Of a stretch of 64,000 nt of DNA, positions 32,384-41,070 are shown in pieces. Within the stretch, counting starts at the first letter, position 1. The number at the start of each line of letters is the position of its first letter. Below the pieces are notes generated by a model. That model was not told where the DNA came from and did not search any database. It worked only from the letters and a program-made list of their open reading frames with translations. A program made the translations under genes and the position numbers. The DNA lies in contig JBBEWH010000088.1 in the NCBI GenBank assembly GCA_037414955.1, positions 62,001-126,000 of the forward strand, written 5' to 3'. This DNA comes from Phytohabitans sp037414955. Lineage in GTDB: Bacteria > Actinomycetota > Actinomycetes > Mycobacteriales > Micromonosporaceae.

Positions 32384-33826
32384 TCAGGGGTTCAGTACCT
32401 GCCATTTCTGGTTGTCGCCGCCCCAGCAGGTCCAGAGCTGGACCTTGAGGGTACTGGTGTTCACGTCCAGGCAGAGGCCCGACTGGGCGCCGCGTATGGT
32501 GCCATCGGCGCTGGTCGTCCACCGCTGGTTGGCGCCGCCGTTGCACGCGTAAGTGCCGACCACGGTGCCGTTCGCGGTTCCCGCGTTGTACGCGTCCAGG
32601 CATCGCTGGCCGGCGAGCGCGGTGAGCTGTCCGCCGGCCGTCGAGGTCCACTGCTGGGCGGGCGTGTCGGTGCACGTGTGCACCTGGACTTGGACATTGG
32701 CCGTCGTGGCGCCCGGGATGTCCAGGCAGCCTCCGCTGCCGACGTTACGCAACAAGCCGGTCGAGCCCGGGTCGCCGCCCTCCCCCAAACCCCAGCCGTA
32801 CCTGAGACGGTCGAGGCCCGAGGCGTTCGGGGTGCTCAGGGTGAGGTTGGTACCAGTGCCGTGCAACTTCTGCATGGCGTACCAGTCGTCGTTCTGGCCG
32901 GCGGTGATCTTGCCGCCCAGGCCCGGCCAGTAGATCGAGCCGATCCGCAGCTCCCGGAGCACCGTGGTGGTCGCCCGGAAGTAGCGCACGAAGTTGTCCG
33001 CGCTGGCGGCGTCGTGGTAGTTGAGTCCGGTATCCATCGGCGCGCCGAACTCGTCCATCACCGTGCGCTCGGCGCAGGAGCCGATCGCGTCCCGCAGGAA
33101 CGCCACCCACTGGTCGTAGTTCTTCGCGCCGCTGAAGAAGGTGTAGTGGTGAAGAGACAGGAAGGTCCCGTCCAGGCGCCGGTCGGCGCACATCGACTTG
33201 ATGTCGGTATTGAGGCCGGCGCCGCTGACGAAGATGCGGTTCCGCGGGATCGACGGGCGGCTGCTGATCCAGGTACTGACCACGTTCGCCCAGTCGCCGG
33301 CGCTGTGCCCGCCGGGCTCGTTCATCGGCTCGAAGTAGACCAGGCCGTTGGTGCCGTACCTGGCGAGCACGGTGTTCCACATGTTGTTGAAGGCGGTCGC
33401 GTTGACGATCCGGCCGCCGCTGGCGGCCACCCCGTCGTCCCAGTAGGAGAGGACGACCTTGAAACCCTTCGCCGTGGCCGCGTCGATGGCGCCGATGTAG
33501 GCGTTCCACCAGTTCGTACCGACGGTGTAGGTGTTGATCGGGAGCCGGACGGTGTCGGCGCCGAGGTTGTTCTGGAAGCCGGTGTAGACGGCGCCGGCTT
33601 TGGCCAGGACCGTCGCGTAGCTGTCGGAGCTGTCCAATCCGTGCAGGACCAGCGGTCCACGATGGAAGTTGTCGCCCAGCCGGCCCCAGTTGACGCCGCG
33701 GAACTGGGTGGTGTCCGCGGCTGCCGGCGAAGCGCCGCCGAGCATGCCGATCGGCACCACGCCGAGAGCGGCCAGGACACAGACGAGCAGTCGGGCCAGG
33801 TAGCGTCCAGGACGGGAACGGGACAT
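32384..33826 (-). CDS. Secreted GH5 endoglucanase-like enzyme with C-terminal CBM13
   Basis: 480 residues from ATG 33826 behind AAAGGA. Signal peptide 1-37; GH5 TIM barrel about 40-350 with the acid/base in YFEPMNEPGG (E170) and the nucleophile in TVMDEFGAP (E259); CBM13 358-480. It should hydrolyse beta-1,4-glucan, mannan or a related backbone; the exact GH5 subfamily cannot be told by eye. Its stop codon is 12 bases from that of the convergent FadR-type gene. It is read divergently from the importer at 34289. Confidence 0.92.
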   Translation of the reverse strand: MSRSRPGRYLARLLVCVLAALGVVPIGMLGGASPAAADTTQFRGVNWGRLGDNFHRGPLVLHGLDSSDSYATVLAKAGAVYTGFQNNLGADTVRLPINTYTVGTNWWNAYIGAIDAATAKGFKVVLSYWDDGVAASGGRIVNATAFNNMWNTVLARYGTNGLVYFEPMNEPGGHSAGDWANVVSTWISSRPSIPRNRIFVSGAGLNTDIKSMCADRRLDGTFLSLHHYTFFSGAKNYDQWVAFLRDAIGSCAERTVMDEFGAPMDTGLNYHDAASADNFVRYFRATTTVLRELRIGSIYWPGLGGKITAGQNDDWYAMQKLHGTGTNLTLSTPNASGLDRLRYGWGLGEGGDPGSTGLLRNVGSGGCLDIPGATTANVQVQVHTCTDTPAQQWTSTAGGQLTALAGQRCLDAYNAGTANGTVVGTYACNGGANQRWTTSADGTIRGAQSGLCLDVNTSTLKVQLWTCWGGDNQKWQVLNP

Positions 33827-34152
33827 GCGGAAGGTCCTTTCGGGTGACCGCCAGGCGGGGGCGCGCCGCGGCCGTAGCCAGATATCTCTGGTGGCCGTGT
33901 GCCATTCCGGCAGGCCGCTACTGCCGAGCCCGGCAACAGCGGGAAAACAGCGACGTCGATGCCTACCGCGCCGCCGGATACACATCGACGACCCTGACGG
34001 TCTGCGACGAGAGTAAGGGGATTCAGCGCGGCGTGTCCATACTCCCGCCCAAAACCGCAATGGCGACTCTCAATCAGAGCAGCGCATTGACACGCGGATT
34101 TATGTTATGTGACCGGCTGCGATTTGGTCGCGGTCCCACCATCAAGTAGTCG
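33827..34152. other. Intergenic region between divergent GH5 and importer genes
   Basis: No gene is supported. Composition is less GC-rich than the genes. No promoter with both boxes is convincing for the GH5 gene, and no GTCATACG site is near its start. Confidence 0.4.
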
Positions 34153-34195
34153 TTGACGGCCCTTATGGCGCTGAGTATGGTCGTACGTCATACGA
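34153..34195 (+). promoter_or_regulatory. Promoter and operator of the second CUT1 importer
   Basis: TTGACG (34153-34158) and TATGGT (34176-34181) are 17 bases apart. The operator CGTACGTCATACG (34182-34194) follows at the expected transcription start. Confidence 0.65.
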
Positions 34196-34288
34196 GTAGG
34201 CCGGTATCGATAGTTTTCCGGAACCTGTGTGCGACCAATATCCATTCGCCACGATCGCTCCCGACCGCCGCACCGCCTGGAGGGCCGA

Positions 34289-35557
34289 GTGAAGCGCGTC
34301 ATCACCCCCGCAGCCATCCTCACCGCTGTGCTGTTGGTCGCCGGCTGTACGCCAGGATCGAACAGCGACTCCGGATCATCCGACTCGAAGACCTTCGAGT
34401 TCTGGTCGTTCACCCAGATCAACCAGAAGGTCGAGGTCGAGGCGTACAAGAAAAAGCACCCGGACGTGAACGTCAAGCTCACCGAGGTGGGCAGCACGAC
34501 CGAGACGGCACAGGCACTCACCGCGGCACTGGCCGGTGGCAAGGTGCCCGACCTCGTGCTGATCCAGGGTGACGACCTGCCGAAGTTCATGCAGTCCCCG
34601 GAGAACTTCGTGGACCTGTCCACGCTCGGCGCCGACAAGGTGAAGGGGGACTATCTCGACTGGGTGATAAAACAGTCGGTCACCGAGGACGGCAAGATCA
34701 TCGGGATACCGACGGATGTCGGCGGCATGGCGATCGCGTACCGTACGGACCTGTTCAAGGCCGCGGGCCTGCCCACGGATCGGGAGCAGGTGTCCAAGCT
34801 GTGGCCAACCTGGGATGCGTTCATGGATGCCGGCAAGAAGTACGTCAAGGCGACCGGCAAGCCGTTCCTGGACAATACCCCGACGAGCGTCTTCTTCCAG
34901 GCGGTCAACCAGGGTTCGGAGCGCTACTACGACGCGGACCGTAAGCTGTCGTACGACAAGAACCCACAGGTCAAGGCCGCGTTCGACCTGACGTTGAAGA
35001 TCCACGCGGCGAACATCGCCGCCAAGCAGACGTCGTGGTCGGCCGGTTGGACCGCGGGCATGACCAAGGGTGACTTCGCGGCCATGTCCGCGCCGTCGTG
35101 GATGCTCAACGCGATCCGCACCAATGCCCCCAAAACAGCCGGCAAGTGGGATATCGCCACCATCCCCGGCGGCTCGGGAAACTGGGGTGGCAGCTATCTG
35201 GCCATCCCCAAGCGGGCGAAGAACCCTCAGGCAGCCTGGAACTACATCGCCGAAATGCAGTCGCCGGCCGGCCAGCTCGAGCACTTCCTGGTGCAGGGGT
35301 CATTGCCGACGACGCCGTCGGTCTACTCGGACCCGAAGCTCGTCGGGGAGAAGGATCCATTCTTCTCCGACGCACCGATCGGCAAGATCTACACCGACTC
35401 CGTCCTGAATATCAAGCCGTTCTACATCGGTCCGGATGACGCCACCATCGGCAGCGAGCTGCTCAACGCCCTCACCAGCGTCGAGCAGGGCAAGCTCGAG
35501 CCCGCTCACGCGTGGAGCACCGCGGTGACCAACGTCAAGAACGCCCTCCGCGGCTGA
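34289..35557 (+). CDS. Sugar-binding lipoprotein of the second CUT1 importer
   Basis: 422 residues from GTG 34289 after GGAGG; an upstream in-frame start at 34229 would place non-signal residues ahead of the signal. Lipobox VAGC near residue 19. Family-1 binding protein with FEFWSFTQINQKVEVEAYKKKHPDVNV, GKVPDLVLIQGDDLP and KTAGKWDIATIPGG. Partner permeases follow at 35615 and 36583. The ligand is unknown; the shared operator links it to the same polysaccharide response as the enzymes. Confidence 0.93.
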   Translation: MKRVITPAAILTAVLLVAGCTPGSNSDSGSSDSKTFEFWSFTQINQKVEVEAYKKKHPDVNVKLTEVGSTTETAQALTAALAGGKVPDLVLIQGDDLPKFMQSPENFVDLSTLGADKVKGDYLDWVIKQSVTEDGKIIGIPTDVGGMAIAYRTDLFKAAGLPTDREQVSKLWPTWDAFMDAGKKYVKATGKPFLDNTPTSVFFQAVNQGSERYYDADRKLSYDKNPQVKAAFDLTLKIHAANIAAKQTSWSAGWTAGMTKGDFAAMSAPSWMLNAIRTNAPKTAGKWDIATIPGGSGNWGGSYLAIPKRAKNPQAAWNYIAEMQSPAGQLEHFLVQGSLPTTPSVYSDPKLVGEKDPFFSDAPIGKIYTDSVLNIKPFYIGPDDATIGSELLNALTSVEQGKLEPAHAWSTAVTNVKNALRG

Positions 35558-35614
35558 ACGGACGACTGACGTGCGGCGGCCGGTGCCGAGCCAGCCGTCG
35601 CACGTCGGGGGAAG

Positions 35615-36586
35615 GTGACCGCTGTGACCACCACGCTTAGCCCGGCCACGGCCCCGAAGGCCACCGCCCGGCCCGGCCGGTACCGCCACGTCCAGCAGGG
35701 CTTGCGCGAGCGTTTGGCGCCATACGCGTACATCGCGCCGTTCTTCCTGCTCTTCTTCATCTTCGGGCTGTTCCCGCTGCTGTTCACGTTCTACGTCGCC
35801 CTGTTCGACTGGGACCCCATCGGCGAGCGCCGCTATGTGGGGCTGGCCAACTTCTCCCAACTCCTCGACGATCCGCGGTTCTGGGGCGCGCTGCGCAACA
35901 CGTTCAGCATCTGGGTGCTCTCGACGGTCCCGCAGTTGCTGCTCGCGCTCGGCTTGGCGCACGTGCTCAACCACGTACGGCTGCGGGCGGCCACGTTTTT
36001 CCGGATGTCCGTGCTGGTTCCCTACGTCACCTCCGTGGCGGCGACGACCATCGTCTTCGCCCAGCTCTTCGACCGCGACTACGGCATGCTCAACTGGTTC
36101 CTCGGGTTGCTCGGTTTCGAGCACATCGACTTCACGGCGTCGGTGTTGGGCAGCCACATCATGGTCGCCACGATGGTTGCCTGGCGGTGGACCGGATACA
36201 ACACCTTGCTGTATCTCGCCTCGCTCCAGTCGGTGCCCCGCGATCTGTACGAGGCCGCCGCCGTGGACGGCGCCAACGGCTGGAAGCAGTTCCGCCACAT
36301 CACCATCCCCGCGCTGCGGCCGATCATCGTGTTCACCGTCGTCACGTCGACGATTGGCGGGCTGCAGATCTTCACCGAGCCGCTGCTGCTCAGCCCGGTG
36401 GGTGGACTGACGTGCGGAGCGGCTCGGCAGTGCCAGACCCTCACCTTGTTCCTCTACGAGCAGGGTTTCGGACGATTCCACTTCGGTTATGGCGCCGCCA
36501 TCGGCGTCGCGCTCTTCGCCATGGTCGTGATCGTCGCCGCGATCAACTATCTGCTGGTCACCCGCATCCGCTCGGAGCGTCCATGA
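35615..36586 (+). CDS. CUT1 sugar ABC transporter permease, MalF type (second importer)
   Basis: 323 residues. The start at GTG 35615 is only three to four bases from a GGGGGAAG ribosome site; the GTG at 35624 has better spacing and may be the real start. Six membrane helices and EAA loop DLYEAAAVDGANGWKQFRHITIP. Its stop overlaps the next start (ATGA). Confidence 0.93.
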   Translation: MTAVTTTLSPATAPKATARPGRYRHVQQGLRERLAPYAYIAPFFLLFFIFGLFPLLFTFYVALFDWDPIGERRYVGLANFSQLLDDPRFWGALRNTFSIWVLSTVPQLLLALGLAHVLNHVRLRAATFFRMSVLVPYVTSVAATTIVFAQLFDRDYGMLNWFLGLLGFEHIDFTASVLGSHIMVATMVAWRWTGYNTLLYLASLQSVPRDLYEAAAVDGANGWKQFRHITIPALRPIIVFTVVTSTIGGLQIFTEPLLLSPVGGLTCGAARQCQTLTLFLYEQGFGRFHFGYGAAIGVALFAMVVIVAAINYLLVTRIRSERP

Positions 36587-37452
36587 ACACCGCGTCCTCG
36601 ACCACCGGGCGGGCAACGCACGGTCGGCGCAGCGTCAACCGACTCCCCGTCGCCGTGTACGCGGTGCTCTGCGCCATGGTGTTCGTCAGCGTGTTTCCGC
36701 TCTACTGGATGTTCGTGGTGTCCACGACGGACTCCGCCACCGCGCACAGCCTTCCACCGCACCTCCTGCCCGGCGGCAACTTCCTGCACCTGGCGCGCCT
36801 GGTCTTCGACATCGTGCCGTTCGTGCAGGCGCTCCTCAACAGCCTCGTCATCTCCACCGCGATCGGCGTGGGCCAGGCAGTGCTGTGCGCGCTGGCCGGC
36901 TTCGCCTTCGCCAAGCTGCACTTCCCCGGCCGCGACACGTTGTTCCTCATCGTCGTGCTGACCATGACCGTACCGGCCCAGCTCGCCATCATCCCGCAGT
37001 ACCTGATCATGTCGCAGCTCAACTGGGTGGACACCCTGCAGGCGGTGATCGTCCCCGGACTGGTGAGCGCGTTCGGCATCTTCTGGATGCGTCAGCACAT
37101 CGCCAGCACCATCGACGACGAGTTGATGCACGCCGCCCGCGTGGACGGCGCGACGACCTGGCAGATCTTCTGGCGCATCGCCTTTCCGCTCGTCCGCCCG
37201 GCGGCGTTCGTCCTGGGACTGTTCGGGTTCGTCAACGCCTGGAACGACTTCCTATGGCCGTTCATCGTGCTGAAGTCCCCGGAGAGGTACACCGTCCAGA
37301 TCGCCATCAAGGCGTTGCAGAACAGCCGGGACATCGATCTGGGCCTGGCCATGTCGGGTTCGTTCCTGGCCACGCTGCCGCTGCTCGTGTTGTTCTTCTT
37401 CGTCGGGCGGCGGCTGGTGCAGGGAATCATGGAGGGCGCCTTCAAGGGGTGA
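36583..37452 (+). CDS. CUT1 sugar ABC transporter permease, MalG type (second importer)
   Basis: 289 residues from ATG 36583, four-base overlap with the MalF-type gene. EAA loop ELMHAARVDGATTWQIFWRIAFP. Last transport gene of the operon; no ATPase is encoded, as in the other two CUT1 systems of the window. Confidence 0.93.
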   Translation: MNTASSTTGRATHGRRSVNRLPVAVYAVLCAMVFVSVFPLYWMFVVSTTDSATAHSLPPHLLPGGNFLHLARLVFDIVPFVQALLNSLVISTAIGVGQAVLCALAGFAFAKLHFPGRDTLFLIVVLTMTVPAQLAIIPQYLIMSQLNWVDTLQAVIVPGLVSAFGIFWMRQHIASTIDDELMHAARVDGATTWQIFWRIAFPLVRPAAFVLGLFGFVNAWNDFLWPFIVLKSPERYTVQIAIKALQNSRDIDLGLAMSGSFLATLPLLVLFFFVGRRLVQGIMEGAFKG

Positions 37453-37567
37453 CGCGCTCCGCACCCGAGCACTGCTGATGTGCAGCTCGAGGTCGTCGCG
37501 TGCCGACCGGCCGTCATGCTCGGATGGCCGCGTTCGCGCGGAGCAGCCATCGAACATGCTCCATCTA

Positions 37568-37596
37568 TTGACATCATACATCATACGAATTATGTT
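37568..37596 (+). promoter_or_regulatory. Promoter of the second beta-helix enzyme with operator in its spacer
   Basis: TTGACA (37568-37573) and TATGTT (37591-37596) are 17 bases apart. The spacer starts TCATACATCATACGA, matching the importer promoter at 3843-3871 position by position. This is the best -35/-10 pair of the set. Confidence 0.7.
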
Positions 37597-37730
37597 CGGA
37601 CTGTCTTTCCCCGTCGCATCGCTGGCAGCCAGGCCGATCTCGTCGTCTCTGAGTCGAGAGTGAGCAGCCACGAAGCAGTGACATTGTGCCGCAGTGTGCC
37701 GATTGAACGGCAAAATGAAAGGAACAGTAC

Positions 37731-40427
37731 GTGAAGTCAGCCGCTTCCACCGCTGGACGGTCACTGCTGGCAGTCGCGGTGCTCGCTTCCGTCGCACTGA
37801 CCGCCACCATGACAATTCAGATGCCGGCTTCGGCCGCGACCCAGGCGACCTATTATGTCGCTCCCGACGGCAACGACGCCAACCCTGGAACGATCACGTC
37901 ACCGTTCAAAACACCGCAACGCGCGCGGGACGTCGTACGGACGATAAACGCCAACATGACCGGCGACATCTACGTATATTTTCGGGGCGGCAGCTATCCG
38001 GTAGGCAGCACCATCGAGCTCGGCCCGAGCGACTCCGGCACGAACGGTTATCGAGTCATATATACCGCGCACGCCAATGAAACGCCCGTCCTCGAAGGCG
38101 GCGTCCAGGTGACCGGATGGACCCAGCACAGCGGCAACATCTGGAAAGCCCCGCTCGACCGCGCGAACAAGCTGCGCACACTCTATGTCAACGACAAGCG
38201 CGCGTTCATGGCTTCGAAAACGATGAACTCGGCGGGGTGCCACGGCACCTACAACATCACGGCCGGGCAGGCCGCGTGGGCGTGGGAATCAGGCTCACAA
38301 TGCGAAGGCGCCAGATACAGCCTGTCCGACTTTCCCGCCATCGCGCGCAACCAGGACGACATCGAGATCGAAACGGCGACCACCTGGACCACCGCCATCG
38401 TGGGAGTCCGCCAGGTGACCACCACAGCCGATGGCGCGAACCGCGTCGCGCTGTTCCAGCAACCGGGTGCCGCGATCGCGCAGGGCGCCTACAACGGCAA
38501 CGCTCAGGTCGGCGGAAGCCACAAGGTCATGAACGCCTACGAGTTCCTGGACACGCCGGGCGAGTTCTTCTTCGACAAGACCAGCCGGACGTTGTACTAC
38601 TACAAGGCCAGCTCGGAGAACATGACGACCGCAACGGTCTTCGCGCCGAACAACGTGTCTACCGTGCTGCGGATCGCGGGCACCTCGACCAGCGGCCACG
38701 CCCGTAACATCACGATCTCCGGCCTCACCGTGCAGCACTCCGACTGGAACCTGTTCACTGTGGCCGGCTCCGCGTTCAAGCAGGCCCAGCAGGGCAACCT
38801 GGGCGCCCAGGCATATGCCAAGGGAAACTTCCACGTATATTACTACCGCAATGTCGACGTCACTCCCGGCATAATCCAGATCGAGAACGCCGATGGGATA
38901 ATCCTGCAGCGTAACCGGATCCAGCACACCGGCGCCGACGGGATCAACATGGTCAACGACGTGCAGAGCACGCAATTGATCGGTAACCACACCAACGATA
39001 TCGCCGGATCCGCGATCACCGTCGGACATCCTCAGCACGTCTATATCGGCGACCACACGTCGACCAATCGGGAGAAGTATCCCGCTCAGGTCGAGGGACT
39101 ACCCAAGAACATCACGATCACGAACAACTACCTCTATGACAGCGCCGTACTGTTCAACGGACACAGTCCCATCTCGGCCTACTTCGCCGACACCCTCACG
39201 ATTCAACGCAATCGGATCGAGAAGACTCCGTGGTCGGGAATCACGCTCGGCTGGGGTTGGTGGAACTTCGACGGGTCATCGGGCTCGATCGCGCCCAACC
39301 GGCCGACCACGACGGCGCGGAACAACAACATCAGCTACAACCACATCATCGACACGGTGCAGCGGCTCAGCGACACGGCGCCCATCTACACATTGGGCAG
39401 CCAGCCGGGTACCACCATCCACGACAACTATCTCCAGGGCGTCCCGGCGGGCCACAAGTACGGACTTCACCCGGACGAAGGCTCCGCGTACATGACCTTC
39501 CGCGACAACGTCCTGAGCGTGGACAAGGATGTCACGTGGCTCATCAACTCCGACGACTTCGGGCGCAAGCACGATCTGAGCATCACGCAGATCTACGGTC
39601 CTATCAACAAGGTCTCCAACAAGAACCTGCCGAACAGCACCATCCAGGATATTCTCGTCTCCTCCGACTATGTGTGGCCGGCGGCGGCATACGGCATCGC
39701 CGTGAATTCGGGGCTGGCGGACGCATATCGGGACATCATCCCGCAGAGCAATCTCTCCGTGCCCGACTATGTGCTACCGGCGAGCACGTTCGTCGGCAGC
39801 CAGAGTGCCTCGATTCCGGTCCGAAGCACCGGCGACGCGACCAAGACGATCTGGCTGGCCCCCTCCGGCACCACCACCTTCGCCGCCGGCGCCACGATGA
39901 CCCGGGCGGACGGCACTGCCACGTCCATAGCGGTTCCGGCGACGCGGGGCGACTACCGGCTCTACGTCCTCGACGCGCAAGGCAATCGATCAGCTGAGTC
40001 CCGGTCGCTCGTCAGGCAGCAAAGCGGCGGCGGTCAGCAGAGCGGTCAGATTGTGGGCGGCCAGTCCGGCCGCTGTGTCGAGGTGCCCAACTCCACGACC
40101 GCCAACGGCACTCAGGTGCAGCTGCAGGACTGCTCCGCCGGCACGAACCAGCGGTGGGCCCACACCGCTGCCAAGCAGCTGACCGTGTACGGCAACAAGT
40201 GTCTGGACGCGTACGGCGCGGGCACGAGCAACGGCACCGTGGTCGCCATCTGGGACTGCCACAGCGGCCTCAACCAGCAGTGGAACCTCAACGCCAACGG
40301 CACCATCACGAGCGTCCAATCCGGACTGTGCGTGGATGCGAACGGCGCCGCTACCGCCAACGGAACGAAGATCATCCTGTGGTCGTGCAACGGCGGCGCG
40401 AACCAGCAGTGGAGCCTTCGCAACTGA
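37731..40427 (+). CDS. Secreted parallel beta-helix polysaccharide-degrading enzyme (GH141-like) with C-terminal CBM13
   Basis: 898 residues from GTG 37731, eight bases after AAAGGA. Signal peptide about 1-36; then YYVAPDGNDANPGTITSPFKT, the typical opening of GH141/GH120 beta-helix hydrolases, followed by about 620 residues of beta-helix (repeated NITITNN/NRI turns, GWGWWNFDGS, DEGSAYMTF) and CBM13 771-898. Probably an exo-acting glycosidase on xylan or pectin side chains; this is family resemblance only. It shares the overall plan with the enzyme at 6734 (NAYEFLD-PGE, DEGS), so the two are divergent paralogues. Confidence 0.87.
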   Translation: MKSAASTAGRSLLAVAVLASVALTATMTIQMPASAATQATYYVAPDGNDANPGTITSPFKTPQRARDVVRTINANMTGDIYVYFRGGSYPVGSTIELGPSDSGTNGYRVIYTAHANETPVLEGGVQVTGWTQHSGNIWKAPLDRANKLRTLYVNDKRAFMASKTMNSAGCHGTYNITAGQAAWAWESGSQCEGARYSLSDFPAIARNQDDIEIETATTWTTAIVGVRQVTTTADGANRVALFQQPGAAIAQGAYNGNAQVGGSHKVMNAYEFLDTPGEFFFDKTSRTLYYYKASSENMTTATVFAPNNVSTVLRIAGTSTSGHARNITISGLTVQHSDWNLFTVAGSAFKQAQQGNLGAQAYAKGNFHVYYYRNVDVTPGIIQIENADGIILQRNRIQHTGADGINMVNDVQSTQLIGNHTNDIAGSAITVGHPQHVYIGDHTSTNREKYPAQVEGLPKNITITNNYLYDSAVLFNGHSPISAYFADTLTIQRNRIEKTPWSGITLGWGWWNFDGSSGSIAPNRPTTTARNNNISYNHIIDTVQRLSDTAPIYTLGSQPGTTIHDNYLQGVPAGHKYGLHPDEGSAYMTFRDNVLSVDKDVTWLINSDDFGRKHDLSITQIYGPINKVSNKNLPNSTIQDILVSSDYVWPAAAYGIAVNSGLADAYRDIIPQSNLSVPDYVLPASTFVGSQSASIPVRSTGDATKTIWLAPSGTTTFAAGATMTRADGTATSIAVPATRGDYRLYVLDAQGNRSAESRSLVRQQSGGGQQSGQIVGGQSGRCVEVPNSTTANGTQVQLQDCSAGTNQRWAHTAAKQLTVYGNKCLDAYGAGTSNGTVVAIWDCHSGLNQQWNLNANGTITSVQSGLCVDANGAATANGTKIILWSCNGGANQQWSLRN

Positions 40428-40432
40428 CCAAC

Positions 40433-40466
40433 CGCACCCCAGGCCGGCCCGCCGGCCTGGGGTGCG
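40433..40466 (+). terminator. Terminator hairpin after the beta-helix gene
   Basis: A perfect 15-bp stem (CGCACCCCAGGCCGG) with loop CCCG starts six bases after the stop. It separates the polysaccharide locus from the sigma factor gene. Confidence 0.85.
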
Positions 40467-40542
40467 CGCCTACGCTCGTCCTATGTTCTCCCGGGGTGCC
40501 GGGGGCGGGGAACCGATCGGGGCGGTCAACGGTGTACTTCGC

Positions 40543-41070
40543 ATGAACCTCCAATCGACCCGCGAGCGGGCCGGGCCCGCCGACGACGCGGGCGCGGCCG
40601 ACGACCGATCGTTCGAGGCCTTCTACCGCAGCCACGTCGACCGCGTGTACCGCGCGCTGGCGCTGACCCTGGGCAACGTGGAACTGGCTCGCGAGGCCAC
40701 GGACGAGGCCATGGCGCGGGCCTACGCCCGGTGGGACCGGCTGTCCACCTACGACAATCCCGGTGGCTGGGTGTTTCGCGTCGGCGCGAACTGGGCCACC
40801 TCGTGGTGGCAGAAGCTGCGGCGGGAACGGCCGATGCCGGACCAGCCGCTGGGCGCGGTGGCCGCCGACGACCCGGCGGGCCAGTTCGCCCTCGACGCGT
40901 TGGGCCACCTGCCGCGCCCGCAGCGGGCCGTGGTGGTGTGCCGGATCCTGCTGGAGCTGTCGACGGTCGAGACCGCGGCCGCCCTGGGCATCGCCGAGGG
41001 CACCGTGAAGAGCCGACTCGCCCGTGGCCTGACCACACTTCGAGGCATCGTGACGGAGGGAAAATCATGA
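40543..41070 (+). CDS. ECF sigma factor (sigma-70 family, SigE-like)
   Basis: 175 residues from ATG 40543. Region 2 is at about 22-90 (SFEAFYRSHVDRVYRALALTL, ARWDRLSTYDNPGGWVFRVGANWATSWW) and region 4 at about 115-165 (LPRPQRAVVVCRILLELSTVETAAALGIAEGTVKSRLARGL). No strong ribosome site precedes the ATG; an in-frame ATG at 40483 is possible. The stop overlaps the start of the next gene (ATGA), which probably encodes its membrane partner. The function of the regulon is unknown. Confidence 0.9.
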   Translation: MNLQSTRERAGPADDAGAADDRSFEAFYRSHVDRVYRALALTLGNVELAREATDEAMARAYARWDRLSTYDNPGGWVFRVGANWATSWWQKLRRERPMPDQPLGAVAADDPAGQFALDALGHLPRPQRAVVVCRILLELSTVETAAALGIAEGTVKSRLARGLTTLRGIVTEGKS

